Position numbers and translations under genes: made by a program. Under the pieces are notes generated by a model, which did not search any database, was not told where the DNA came from, and was given only the letters and a program-made list of their open reading frames with translations. Below are positions 34,999-41,853 of a stretch of DNA of 64,000 bases, in pieces; positions within the stretch are counted from its first letter, which is position 1, and each line of letters begins with the position of its first letter. Source of the stretch: Streptomyces sp. NBC_00568 (GTDB lineage: Bacteria > Actinomycetota > Actinomycetes > Streptomycetales > Streptomycetaceae); the NCBI RefSeq assembly GCF_026341855.1, contig NZ_JAPENW010000001.1, positions 372,001 to 436,000 of the forward strand, in the 5' to 3' direction.

Positions 34999-36042
34999 CT
35001 ACCCGTGCCGCTGGCGGAGCCGGAGGACGGCCGCGCCCACGGCCCCGGCGATCAGCACACCGCCGGCGACCAGAGCCGGCACGGAATCGGTGAAGACGCC
35101 GCCCTCACCGGCTTCCACACCGCGCTGGACGGTGGGGGGACGCTCGCCGGTACCGGCGTCCGTGCCGGCGTCGGTGCCGGTCCCGCTGTCGGTGCCGTGC
35201 GTCGCCGTGGCGCCCCGGGCCACGGAGTAAGAGGCGGTCCACTGTTTCCCGTGACCGCCCGGCGGCGCGGGACAGACACCTTCCACGTCCCATCGCGACG
35301 CGCCCCCGGCATCCGGGGTGAGCTTGTCCGGGCCCACCGTGCCGGGACCGACCGTCTCCGGGCCCACAGCGTCGGGACCCACCGTGTCAGGGCCCACAGC
35401 GTCGGGGCCCACCGTGTCAGGGCCCACAGCGCCGGGGCCCACGTCGTCCGGGCCCACCGTCTCGGACCCCACGGCATCGGGGGCCATCGGATCGGGGACT
35501 CCGGGGTCGGGGACCACCGGATCGGGAACGGCCGGGTCTCCGGCCGGGGGAGCCTGTGCGGCGGCGTCGGGCGCGAGCGTGTCCGGGCTTCCGGGGGCCG
35601 GGCTCGCCGCTCCCCCGCGCACGGTGCCGGGATTCTTGGCGTCGGAGGAAGCCGCCGTGCCGGGGCCCATGTCATCGGAACCGCGCCCCGCGTCGGACCC
35701 CGTCCCGGCGGAGTCGCCGGCCGTGTCGGGAGCTTCGCCCGACCCGGCCGACGGGATGCGGGCCGTGCCGCGATAGGCGGCGCCCGCGGCGCTCGCGTCG
35801 GCGCCCTCGACGCGATGCAGTTGGACCTTGCCGTTCTCGAAGCCCTGGGAACTGGCGTCGATGAAGTCGGGCAGGGTTCCCCCGATCGCGTCACAGGTGA
35901 CCGTGATGGTGAGCGTGCCGCCGGGTTCGACGGAGCCCGGGCTGACCTCCGCGGCCGGATCCGCCGACGCTGCCGACGCGGCGGCGCCCAGGGCTGCGCC
36001 GGCCAGGGCGGTGGCGTACAGGACACGGGCGGTACGGCGCAT
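34999..36042 (-). CDS. Secreted or cell-surface protein with VGP pentapeptide repeats and C-terminal membrane anchor
   Basis: 347 residues from ATG 36042 with AAGGAG 8 bp upstream. A signal peptide (about 1-27, ending ASADPAAE) precedes an immunoglobulin-like segment (VEPGGTLTITVTCD). A long Asp/Pro/Gly/Ala-rich stalk follows, including about ten VGPDT/VGPDA pentapeptides (about 190-240). A short domain with one Cys (EGVCPAPPGG), a Thr/Gly/Asp stretch, a membrane segment (VPALVAGGVLIAGAVGAAVL) and a basic tail (RLRQRHG) end the protein. There is no LPxTG motif, so it is anchored by the helix rather than by sortase. The stalk suggests a protein displayed through the cell wall. Function is unknown. 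Confidence 0.75.
   Translation of the reverse strand: MRRTARVLYATALAGAALGAAASAASADPAAEVSPGSVEPGGTLTITVTCDAIGGTLPDFIDASSQGFENGKVQLHRVEGADASAAGAAYRGTARIPSAGSGEAPDTAGDSAGTGSDAGRGSDDMGPGTAASSDAKNPGTVRGGAASPAPGSPDTLAPDAAAQAPPAGDPAVPDPVVPDPGVPDPMAPDAVGSETVGPDDVGPGAVGPDTVGPDAVGPDTVGPDAVGPETVGPGTVGPDKLTPDAGGASRWDVEGVCPAPPGGHGKQWTASYSVARGATATHGTDSGTGTDAGTDAGTGERPPTVQRGVEAGEGGVFTDSVPALVAGGVLIAGAVGAAVLRLRQRHG
35325..35474 (-). repeat. 15 bp coding repeat (VGPDx pentapeptides)
   Basis: On the plus strand the array reads GGGCCCACCGTGTCA and GGGCCCACAGCGTCG-type units in alternation, making a higher-order 30 bp period. It encodes alternating VGPDT and VGPDA pentapeptides in the surface protein. The period keeps the reading frame. 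Confidence 0.85.
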
Positions 36043-36350
36043 CAGCGGGGCTCCTTCGGCGGGCTGCGGTCCGAGAGCCACGGCCGTCGCGTCCCTCGGG
36101 CCCATCAGAGCCCGCCGGGCCGCCGGGCGCGAACGGCCGGGCACCATTCGCGGGAAACAGGGGCCCGAGCGGGTGACATCGCTGCGGGGCGGCGGCCGCT
36201 CCCGGGGGCGGCATCCGGCGCCTCCCCCGGTACGAAGCCCGCCGCCGAGTCCGTACGACACCCACCGCTCACCAGGTACGACGACTACCGTCGCCGGGCC
36301 CGTACGACAGCTGCCGCCGCCGCTCCGCTGGATGCGGCGCGCCGCCTCTT
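36043..36350. other. Intergenic leader of the surface protein gene
   Basis: No supported gene. It contains the AAGGAG ribosome site of the surface protein and scattered GTACGAC motifs (36234-36310), but no promoter I would defend. Confidence 0.4.
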
Positions 36351-36436
36351 CCCCTCCCTCGCCCCGCTCCCCTCCCTCGCCCCGCTCCCCTCATTCGCCC
36401 GCTCCTCTCATTCGGCCGCTCCTCTCATTCGGCCGG
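36351..36436. repeat. 17-18 bp tandem repeat, about five copies, ending inside a gene
   Basis: Two 18 bp units CCCCTCCCTCGCCCCGCT (36351-36386) are followed by 17 bp units CCCCTCATTCGCCCGCT, CCTCTCATTCGGCCGCT and a partial copy. The last copy includes the stop codon of the ANTAR protein (36425-36427). Confidence 0.88.
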
Positions 36437-37141
36437 CGGGACCAACTCCCTCTCCAGTCCGTGCCCCCGCTTGTCCACGACGGCCGCGGCGACGTCGGAC
36501 AGCTTGCGGTTGGTGCCCTGGGAGATCCGGCGCAGGACCGCGAAGGCCCGGTCCGCGTCGCACCCCAGGGCGTGCATCACCATGCCGCACGCCTGGTCGA
36601 TGACGGGCCGGGAGCGCAGCGCGGCGCCCAGCTGGTCGAGTTCGGTGAGCGCGGCGCGATAGGAGCGGTCGCGGACCATGCAGGTCGCCGCATGGTCGCC
36701 GAGCACGCGGGCGGCTCCGTGCGAGGCCCCTTCGAGGGCGCCGGGCCGGAAGCTGTAGAGGCTGAGCGTGACCGTCAGCCCGGCGCGGCGAAAGGGAATG
36801 GTCACGCTGGAGCGCACGCCCGCGTCGAGGGCCATGGCCCGGTACCCGGGCCAGCGCTCCTCGGACAGCAGGTCCGCCGAGTCGACGGGTTCACCGCGTT
36901 CCAGAGCGGCCGGGATCGGCCCGTCGCCGGAGCGCAGTTGCACCGAGACGAGTCCGGCGAGGTCGGGGTGGGTCACCGCGGCGGGCCGTTCGGTGCCGCC
37001 CTGGGACACCAGACTGCTCGCGCCGCAGCAGTCGGTGACGCAGCGCGTGGCCTGTTCGGCGAGTTCCGAGAGCCTTCTCCCGGGGAGGGCCGACTCGGGT
37101 GACTCCGTTCCCAGATGGCCGAGTTGATCGGTTTCCGGCAT
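36425..37141 (-). CDS. GAF-ANTAR regulatory protein
   Basis: 238 residues from ATG 37141 with GGAGGAG upstream. A GAF-like sensor occupies about 20-160 (ARRLSELAEQATRCVTDCCG-like opening, GVRSSVTIPFRRAGLTVTLS). The C-terminal ANTAR domain (about 168-230) shows ALRSRPVIDQACGMVMHALG and FAVLRRISQGTNRKLSDVAA. ANTAR proteins bind paired hairpins in nascent mRNA and prevent termination. In Streptomyces GAF-ANTAR proteins are often near sigma-factor or SpoIIE genes, as here. The stop codon lies inside a tandem repeat. Confidence 0.9.
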   Translation of the reverse strand: MPETDQLGHLGTESPESALPGRRLSELAEQATRCVTDCCGASSLVSQGGTERPAAVTHPDLAGLVSVQLRSGDGPIPAALERGEPVDSADLLSEERWPGYRAMALDAGVRSSVTIPFRRAGLTVTLSLYSFRPGALEGASHGAARVLGDHAATCMVRDRSYRAALTELDQLGAALRSRPVIDQACGMVMHALGCDADRAFAVLRRISQGTNRKLSDVAAAVVDKRGHGLERELVPPAE

Positions 37142-37288
37142 GACTCACTCCTCCTCCCTCCCCCGCCTTCCCGCCCATCTGCGCCGAAAACGAGCGCTCT
37201 CGCCCGGACCGGACCGGAGTACCCCACCTGCCCCGGAACACGTCCTGCGGGTCGCACCCCCGCCACCCCCGGCGGGCCTCGGCCGGGT

Positions 37289-37294
37289 TACGTT
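37289..37294 (+). promoter_or_regulatory. -10 element for a probable leaderless transcript
   Basis: TACGTT ends 6 bp before the ATG at 37301 and no ribosome site is present, fitting a leaderless message for the PAS-GAF gene. Confidence 0.4.
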
Positions 37295-37300
37295 CATCGC

Positions 37301-38464
37301 ATGGCGCTGACGGACGAATTCGGTGAAGAACTCGCGGATTTCGTGCGCCGCGTCTCGGAGTTGAAGGCGGCGCGTTCCGTGCCCGCCCGGGAACTGCCGA
37401 CGGTCCTCGAGGCGGCGATCTTCGAACTCGACCATGTCGCCGAGCAGTTGTGGCCCGCGTTCCAGCGGATGTCCGACGCCGGTCCCTCCGGGATCGACTC
37501 CGTGGACCGGCAGGAGCAGCAGCTCCTGAAGGCACTCTTCCAACGGGTTCCGGTGCCGGTCGTGCTGGTGGACCGCGAGACCGTGGTGCGCCGGATGAAC
37601 TTCGCGGCGACCTCGTTCACCGGTCTCCGGGCCGGTTACGCCACCGGCCGGCCGCTGACCGGGTTCCTGGCGCACGCCGACCGGGCCGCGTTCCGCTCGC
37701 AGGCGGCGGCGGTGGCGCGCGGCGAGGGCGACCGCGGGCTCACCGTGCGTCTCCAGCAGGAGCCGTCGGTGCCCGTGCGGGCGACGCTCACCGCGCTGCG
37801 GCCCAGCGGGGAGCCGCGGACCGCCGTACTGGTGGTGCTCCAGCCGGTGGACGAGGGAAGCCCGTCGGATTCCCCGGGGCACTCGGGAGACTCGGGGCCA
37901 GGTACACCGGGGCGGGCGGTGCCGAGTCTCTCCGCGACCACCCGGCACGCGGAGCTGATGGACTTGGTGGACGCCATGACCACGGCGCTGCTCGGCCGTC
38001 CGGACGGGGACCGTTCAGCGGTGCTGGACCGGGCGGCAGGGGTGCTGCACGGGCGGTTCGCGGACTGGGTGGTGGCCGACGCCGGGGCCGGACCCGGGCG
38101 GCTGTCCCGGACGGCCGTGCTCGGCCCGCCCGGGTGCGGCGAGGAGGTGGCGGCCGTGGCCGCGCAGGATCCCGCCGCGTGCCCCCTCGTCGCCGAGGCG
38201 GTACGCGGCGGGTCGCCGGCCCTGCGGGTACGTCCGGACGACCCGGACGCCTTCGGACACGACGCCTCGGGCGCCCCGGTCCTCGTCCGCGCCGACGTGA
38301 CGTCCTTGCTGTGTGTGCCACTGCTGTCCGGCGCGTCCGGTTCCGTACGCGGGGTGGTGACGCTGTTCAGGAGCGGCGGCCGGCTCGCCTTCTCGATGGC
38401 CGAGGCGCAGGCGATGGACCTGATGTCCCGTCACATCGCCCTGAGGCTCTCATGGTCGGACTGA
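37301..38464 (+). CDS. PAS-GAF signalling protein without an output domain
   Basis: 387 residues from ATG 37301. An N-terminal coil (about 1-70: LADFVRRVSELKAARSVPAR) precedes a PAS domain (about 80-175: VPVPVVLVDRETVVRRMNFA, FTGLRAGYATGRPLTGFLAH). A Ser/Gly/Pro-rich linker and a C-terminal GAF domain (about 220-385: LMDLVDAMTTALLGRPDGDR, VTSLLCVPLLSGASGSVRGV) follow. No kinase, phosphatase or DNA-binding domain is present. It could act as a partner for the nearby ANTAR or sigma regulators, but there is no direct evidence. It converges on the sigma factor gene. Confidence 0.85.
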   Translation: MALTDEFGEELADFVRRVSELKAARSVPARELPTVLEAAIFELDHVAEQLWPAFQRMSDAGPSGIDSVDRQEQQLLKALFQRVPVPVVLVDRETVVRRMNFAATSFTGLRAGYATGRPLTGFLAHADRAAFRSQAAAVARGEGDRGLTVRLQQEPSVPVRATLTALRPSGEPRTAVLVVLQPVDEGSPSDSPGHSGDSGPGTPGRAVPSLSATTRHAELMDLVDAMTTALLGRPDGDRSAVLDRAAGVLHGRFADWVVADAGAGPGRLSRTAVLGPPGCGEEVAAVAAQDPAACPLVAEAVRGGSPALRVRPDDPDAFGHDASGAPVLVRADVTSLLCVPLLSGASGSVRGVVTLFRSGGRLAFSMAEAQAMDLMSRHIALRLSWSD

Positions 38465-38476
38465 TCCGGCGGGCGT

Positions 38477-38507
38477 CCGGGTGACCACCCGGTCGGGCCG
38501 ATCGGCC
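38477..38507. terminator. Possible bidirectional terminator between convergent genes
   Basis: CCGGGT-GACC-ACCCGG (38477-38492) and the palindrome GGCCGATCGGCC (38496-38507) fill the 48 bp between the PAS-GAF and sigma factor stop codons. Confidence 0.45.
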
Positions 38508-38512
38508 GCCCC

Positions 38513-39307
38513 TCAGGCCGCGTCGCGCATGATCTGGTCGCGCAGCCGGGTGCAGCAGCGGCTGATGAGGCGGGAGACGTGCATCTGGGAGATGCCCAGC
38601 TCGTCGGCGATCCGGCTCTGGGTCATGTCACTGAAGAACCGCATGTAGAGAATGGCGCGTTCCCGCTCGGGCAGTGCCTGAAGCCGGGGTTTGACGGCCT
38701 CGCGGTCGATGACGGTGTCGAGGGCCGGATCGGGCGAACCGAGAGCGTCGCTGAGGGAGTATCCGTCGTCGCTGCCCGGCAGTTCGGCGTCCAGGGAGAG
38801 CGCGGTGAAGCTCTCCAGGGCCTCGAGGCCCGCGAGGACGTCCTCCTCGCTCATCCGGGCGTGCTCGGCGATCTCGGCGACGGTGGGCCGGCGGCCCGGA
38901 ATGGTCTGCGACAGGTCCTGGTTCGCGAACCGGACCCGGTTGCGCAGGTCCTGGACCCGGCGCGGCACGTGCAGGGTCCACATGTGGTCACGGAAGTGGC
39001 GCTTGATCTCGCCGGTGATCGTCGGCACCGCGTAGCTCTCGAAGGCGTTGCCGAGCTCGGGGTCGTAGCGGTCGACGGCCTTGACCAGACCGAGCGCCGC
39101 GACCTGACGAAGATCCTCAGGGCTCTCGCCGCGGTTGCGGAACCGCCCCGCGAGCCGTTCGGCCATCGGCAGCCAGGACTCGACGATCTCCTCACGGAGT
39201 GCGTCGCGCTGCTGGCCCGGGGGGAGCTTGGCGAGCCTGCGGAATGCCTCCACGGTGTCGGGGGCGTCGTCGTGCGGATGGTGCGTCGCGCTCGCTTGAG
39301 TTCGCAT
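38513..39307 (-). CDS. SigB/SigF/SigG-family RNA polymerase sigma factor
   Basis: 264 residues from ATG 39307 with GGGAG about 12 bp upstream. Region 2 (about 60-125) has RNRGESPEDLRQVAALGLVK and GNAFESYAVPTITGEIKRHF. Region 3 follows (DLRNRVRFANQDLSQTIPGR), and region 4 (about 205-260) has RLQALPERERAILYMRFFSD and ISQMHVSRLISRCCTRLRDQ. The SigB/F/G family controls osmotic, oxidative and developmental responses in Streptomyces, usually under an anti-sigma factor. No anti-sigma gene is adjacent. Nearby GAF-ANTAR and PAS-GAF genes suggest a stress-signalling neighbourhood. Confidence 0.92.
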   Translation of the reverse strand: MRTQASATHHPHDDAPDTVEAFRRLAKLPPGQQRDALREEIVESWLPMAERLAGRFRNRGESPEDLRQVAALGLVKAVDRYDPELGNAFESYAVPTITGEIKRHFRDHMWTLHVPRRVQDLRNRVRFANQDLSQTIPGRRPTVAEIAEHARMSEEDVLAGLEALESFTALSLDAELPGSDDGYSLSDALGSPDPALDTVIDREAVKPRLQALPERERAILYMRFFSDMTQSRIADELGISQMHVSRLISRCCTRLRDQIMRDAA

Positions 39308-39579
39308 GGTGCGTCGCAACTCCCTTGATGGTGCCTGGTGATGGACAGTCATCGTGGGAGCGCACCCGAGCGCCGGACGGGTACACCCGTGGCGCGGAAA
39401 GCCGCTCCCACGGACGTGCCTCCTGTCCGAAGCACTGCAACTGCGTCTGCCCCGCGCCATGCGGGACAAACACCGCCCGATTCTTCCTGAACCCGGGGCG
39501 CCCCTCCTCCCGGGGCAGGGATCGGTCCCTCCCGGGCCGGTCTCTCCGCGACCCGGCTCCACCCGACCGACGAGCGGAC

Positions 39580-39604
39580 GTGTCGGGCCGGGGCCGTCGG
39601 GTAC
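39580..39604 (+). promoter_or_regulatory. SigB-type promoter upstream of the DUF2795 gene
   Basis: GTGT (39580-39583), 15 bp, then GGGTAC (39599-39604) matches the published Streptomyces SigB-type consensus GNNT-N14-16-GGGTAY. It lies 34 bp before the ATG at 39638 and faces away from the sigma factor gene. In the 330 bp divergent region (39308-39637) nothing else convincing is seen. Confidence 0.5.
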
Positions 39605-39637
39605 GCGATCACCACCTCGAACCTCTGGAGGGATTTC

Positions 39638-40027
39638 ATGCAGCGAGGCAGTGACCGGTTGAGCGTTCACCGGGACGAGGAGATGAAGCACGAACTGCGC
39701 GATTTCCTCAGGTCAGGGCACCCCACCCGGACCGAGGAGTGGCACGACCCGGAGCCGGCCGCCGACGACGATCCGGTGATCGCGGGAGGCCCGGTGGTGC
39801 CGAACGGAGCCTAGAGCTCCCTGGCGACGCTGCGCCTGGAGCTGGCGCGGTTCCTGGGCCGTACCTCGTTCCCCGCGGGACCCCGTGAGCTGATCGGTGT
39901 CCTGCGCGAGAAGAACGCCCCCGACGGCCTGACCGCGTCCCTGGAGCGGCTGCCGAGCACGGCGCGCTACGGCACGGCGCACGAACTGGCGGAGGCGGTC
40001 GTGGGAGCGGGGACTCCCAATCCCTAG
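39638..40027 (+). pseudogene. DUF2795-family gene interrupted by an in-frame TAG
   Basis: ATG 39638 has GGAGGG (39627-39632) 5 bp upstream. The first 58 codons encode a polar segment (DRLSVHRDEEMKHELRDFLR, HPTRTEEWHDPEPAADDDP), then TAG at 39812-39814. The same frame continues without a break for 70 codons as a good DUF2795 domain: LRLELARFLGRTSFPAGPRE, LIGVLREKNAPDGLTASLER, LPSTARYGTAHELAEAV. It ends at TAG 40025-40027. Homologous streptomycete proteins are expected to join the two parts. The TAG is thus a nonsense mutation, a sequencing error, or a read-through site. The 58-residue peptide may still be made. Confidence 0.8.
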
Positions 40028-40092
40028 AAACACCGGGGACGCTGGGACACCGGGGACACCGGAGGCGTACGCGCGCGGTGAGACCCGGAGAC

Positions 40093-40141
40093 GCCGGTGA
40101 CGTCACCGGCAGAGGGCCGTCACCGAGGACGACGGCCCTCT
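40093..40141 (+). terminator. Palindrome and terminator hairpin downstream of the DUF2795 gene
   Basis: GCCGGTGACGTCACCGGC (40093-40110) is an 18 bp perfect palindrome. Directly after it AGAGGGCCGTC (40111-40121) pairs perfectly with GACGGCCCTCT (40131-40141) around a 9 nt loop. The second hairpin is a good terminator; the palindrome could be part of it or a protein-binding site. Confidence 0.65.
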
Positions 40142-40254
40142 CACGGTAGGGACGGCCCGCCCACGGAAGGTGCGCGGTCGGCCGCGTGCCCCGCGTCCGC
40201 GGACGGCCTGCTGGAGTGGGCTCGACGCGCCGAGTGCGCGGCGCGTGCGTGCCC

Positions 40255-40848
40255 TCAGGGGCGCCGTCCGACCAGGCAGAGCAGTTTCGTCTGGACGTCG
40301 GCGCCGGGCGGCGGCTCCTCCGGGGCCGCGAAGAGCCCGCTCTTCTCCAGCTCCGCCGCGTGCGGGGTGACCTCGCGGACCGCGAAGGTCAGCAGGTCGC
40401 CGGGGAGTTGTTCGTCGGCGCCGATGGCACGCGACAGGTCCCAGGTGTGGACGGTGAGGTCGGTGACCAGCTGCGCGCAGTAGTCGGCCGCCTGCATGTC
40501 GCCGAACGAGAGATGGACCGTACGGTCGAGCGCGCCCGGCTCCGCGAACACGGCGCGGGAGGCGTCCGCCACGGTGTCCCAGGCGGCGACCGGGTCGGGG
40601 CCGAGCAGGTCGCCCGCCAAGGCGCCGCCGACCGAGTCGACGGTGCCGCCGTCCCGGACCAGCGCGGGCACCCACGCCTGCTCGGAGACGAGATGGCCGA
40701 CCAGGTCGCGCACGCTCCAGGCGGTGCACGGCGTGGGGGCGTCCCACTGGTCGTCGCGGACGGCGTGGACGCGGCGGCCGAAGAGGTCCAGGGCCTCCGC
40801 CTGCCGGCTCAGGATCGGATTCGGCTCGGCCGGATACGGGTCGGTCAT
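40255..40848 (-). CDS. TIGR03086-type metal-binding protein (DinB/maleylpyruvate isomerase-like)
   Basis: 197 residues from ATG 40848. The N-terminal four-helix bundle has the family pattern DQWDAPTPCTAWSVRDLVGH and LVSEQAWVP (first metal-binding His), and a later YCAQLVTDLTVHTWDLSRAI (second His region). The family is related to mycothiol-dependent maleylpyruvate isomerases and DinB-like proteins; many members have no known activity. Its start overlaps the stop of the upstream small gene (ATGA, 40845-40848), so translation is coupled. Confidence 0.85.
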   Translation of the reverse strand: MTDPYPAEPNPILSRQAEALDLFGRRVHAVRDDQWDAPTPCTAWSVRDLVGHLVSEQAWVPALVRDGGTVDSVGGALAGDLLGPDPVAAWDTVADASRAVFAEPGALDRTVHLSFGDMQAADYCAQLVTDLTVHTWDLSRAIGADEQLPGDLLTFAVREVTPHAAELEKSGLFAAPEEPPPGADVQTKLLCLVGRRP

Positions 40849-41087
40849 GCCGGCGGCACCCCCGCGGGTCCGCGGTCCCGGGCCCCCTCGCGGGTACGGC
40901 CCGCCGAGACGGGCCGACGCGGGTGACGGCGCAGATACTCGCCCTCCAGCTGGGCCATGCGCACGTTGTGGGTGTGCAGCGCGTCGTTCGAACCGTGCAG
41001 CAGCGTGTCGTGGCGGGTGCGGTGGATGGCCTCCAGCTCTTTCATCAGCTGCTGGTCGTCCAGCCGGTCCGGGTCGACTCCGATCAT
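40845..41087 (-). CDS. Small DUF6158-like protein
   Basis: 80 residues from ATG 41087. The sequence GVDPDRLDDQQLMKELEAIH followed by RHDTLLHGSNDALHTHNVRM resembles the actinobacterial DUF6158 family, small helical proteins of unknown function. The C-terminus is Arg/Pro-rich (RRHPRRPVSAGRTREG). It overlaps and is coupled with the TIGR03086-type gene. The longer open frame that begins at 41174 is not adopted because family-like text starts only at 41087. Confidence 0.75.
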   Translation of the reverse strand: MIGVDPDRLDDQQLMKELEAIHRTRHDTLLHGSNDALHTHNVRMAQLEGEYLRRHPRRPVSAGRTREGARDRGPAGVPPA

Positions 41088-41853
41088 GGTGCTACCCCGC
41101 TCGTCGTGGCCGTCGGTGCGGTCCGGGCACCCGCCCGGGCAAGCCCTGCCCCGAGCGGCGTCCGTGAGAGCCATGGATTGAGACCTACTCCCACCACTCT
41201 ACGAACATCCGGGGTGCCAGGCCTCCCCGGGACGCCCAGGGTGCCTGGGGTGCCGGGGGAAGCCCGGGGTGCCCAGGGAGGCCCGGGGTGCCCGGCGGAA
41301 GGCGGAGGTGCTCGGGATGCCGGCGAAGCCCGGGCTTGCGGGCCCGGCTTCGACGGAGCGGGCGGGTCCGGCCTCACCAGGACGCGCCCGGCCTCCGGCA
41401 CCGCACAGCGACCTCCGGCCGAGACCGGTGACACGAGGTGCTCGGCGAAGCCCGGGCTTGCGGGCCCGGCTTCGACGGAACGGGCGGGTCCGGCCTCACC
41501 AGGACGCGCCCGGCCTCCGGCACCGCACAGCGACCTCCCGCCGAGACCGGTGACACGAGGTGCCGGGGAGACCCGGGCTTGCGGGCCCGGCTTCGACGGA
41601 GCGGGCGGGTCCGGCCTCACCAGGACGCGCCCGGCCTCCGGCACCGCACAGCGACCCGGCCGAGGCCCGTGGCCCCAGGTGCCCTGGGAAGCCCGGGGTG
41701 CCGGGGAAGCCCGGGACGAGCGGACTGCCGGGAGGCAGGGGACCGGCGGGCCCGGTTCGACGGAGTGGGCGGGTTCGGCCTCACCAGGGCGGGACCGGCT
41801 TCCTGCACCGCGCAGCGGCCCCCGGGCCCAGGCCGCGAGTCCGGCGCCGCGGT
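41088..41853. other. 766 bp intergenic region built largely from repeats
   Basis: No gene is supported. The left part (41209-41316) has many GGGGTGCC-like octamers. The middle contains three near-identical copies of a 122 bp unit, and the right part (about 41685-41840) is a diverged fourth copy. Open frames exist on both strands but change frame between copies because 121-122 is not a multiple of three. Confidence 0.8.
41324..41680. repeat. 122 bp tandem repeat, three copies plus a diverged fourth
   Basis: The marker CCCGGGCTTGCGGGCCCGG starts at 41329, 41451 and 41572, giving spacings of 122 and 121 bp. The first 90 bp of each copy differ at only one or two positions; the ends vary more. 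Each copy can form a hairpin around CCCGGGC-TTGC-GGGCCCGG. A diverged relative occurs at about 41691-41835. Confidence 0.93.

Noticed and set aside
41084..41853. Several open frames of PGxPG-type protein through the 122 bp repeat region
   Set aside because: The repeat period is not a multiple of three, so the frame changes between copies; no start site or family resemblance supports a gene.
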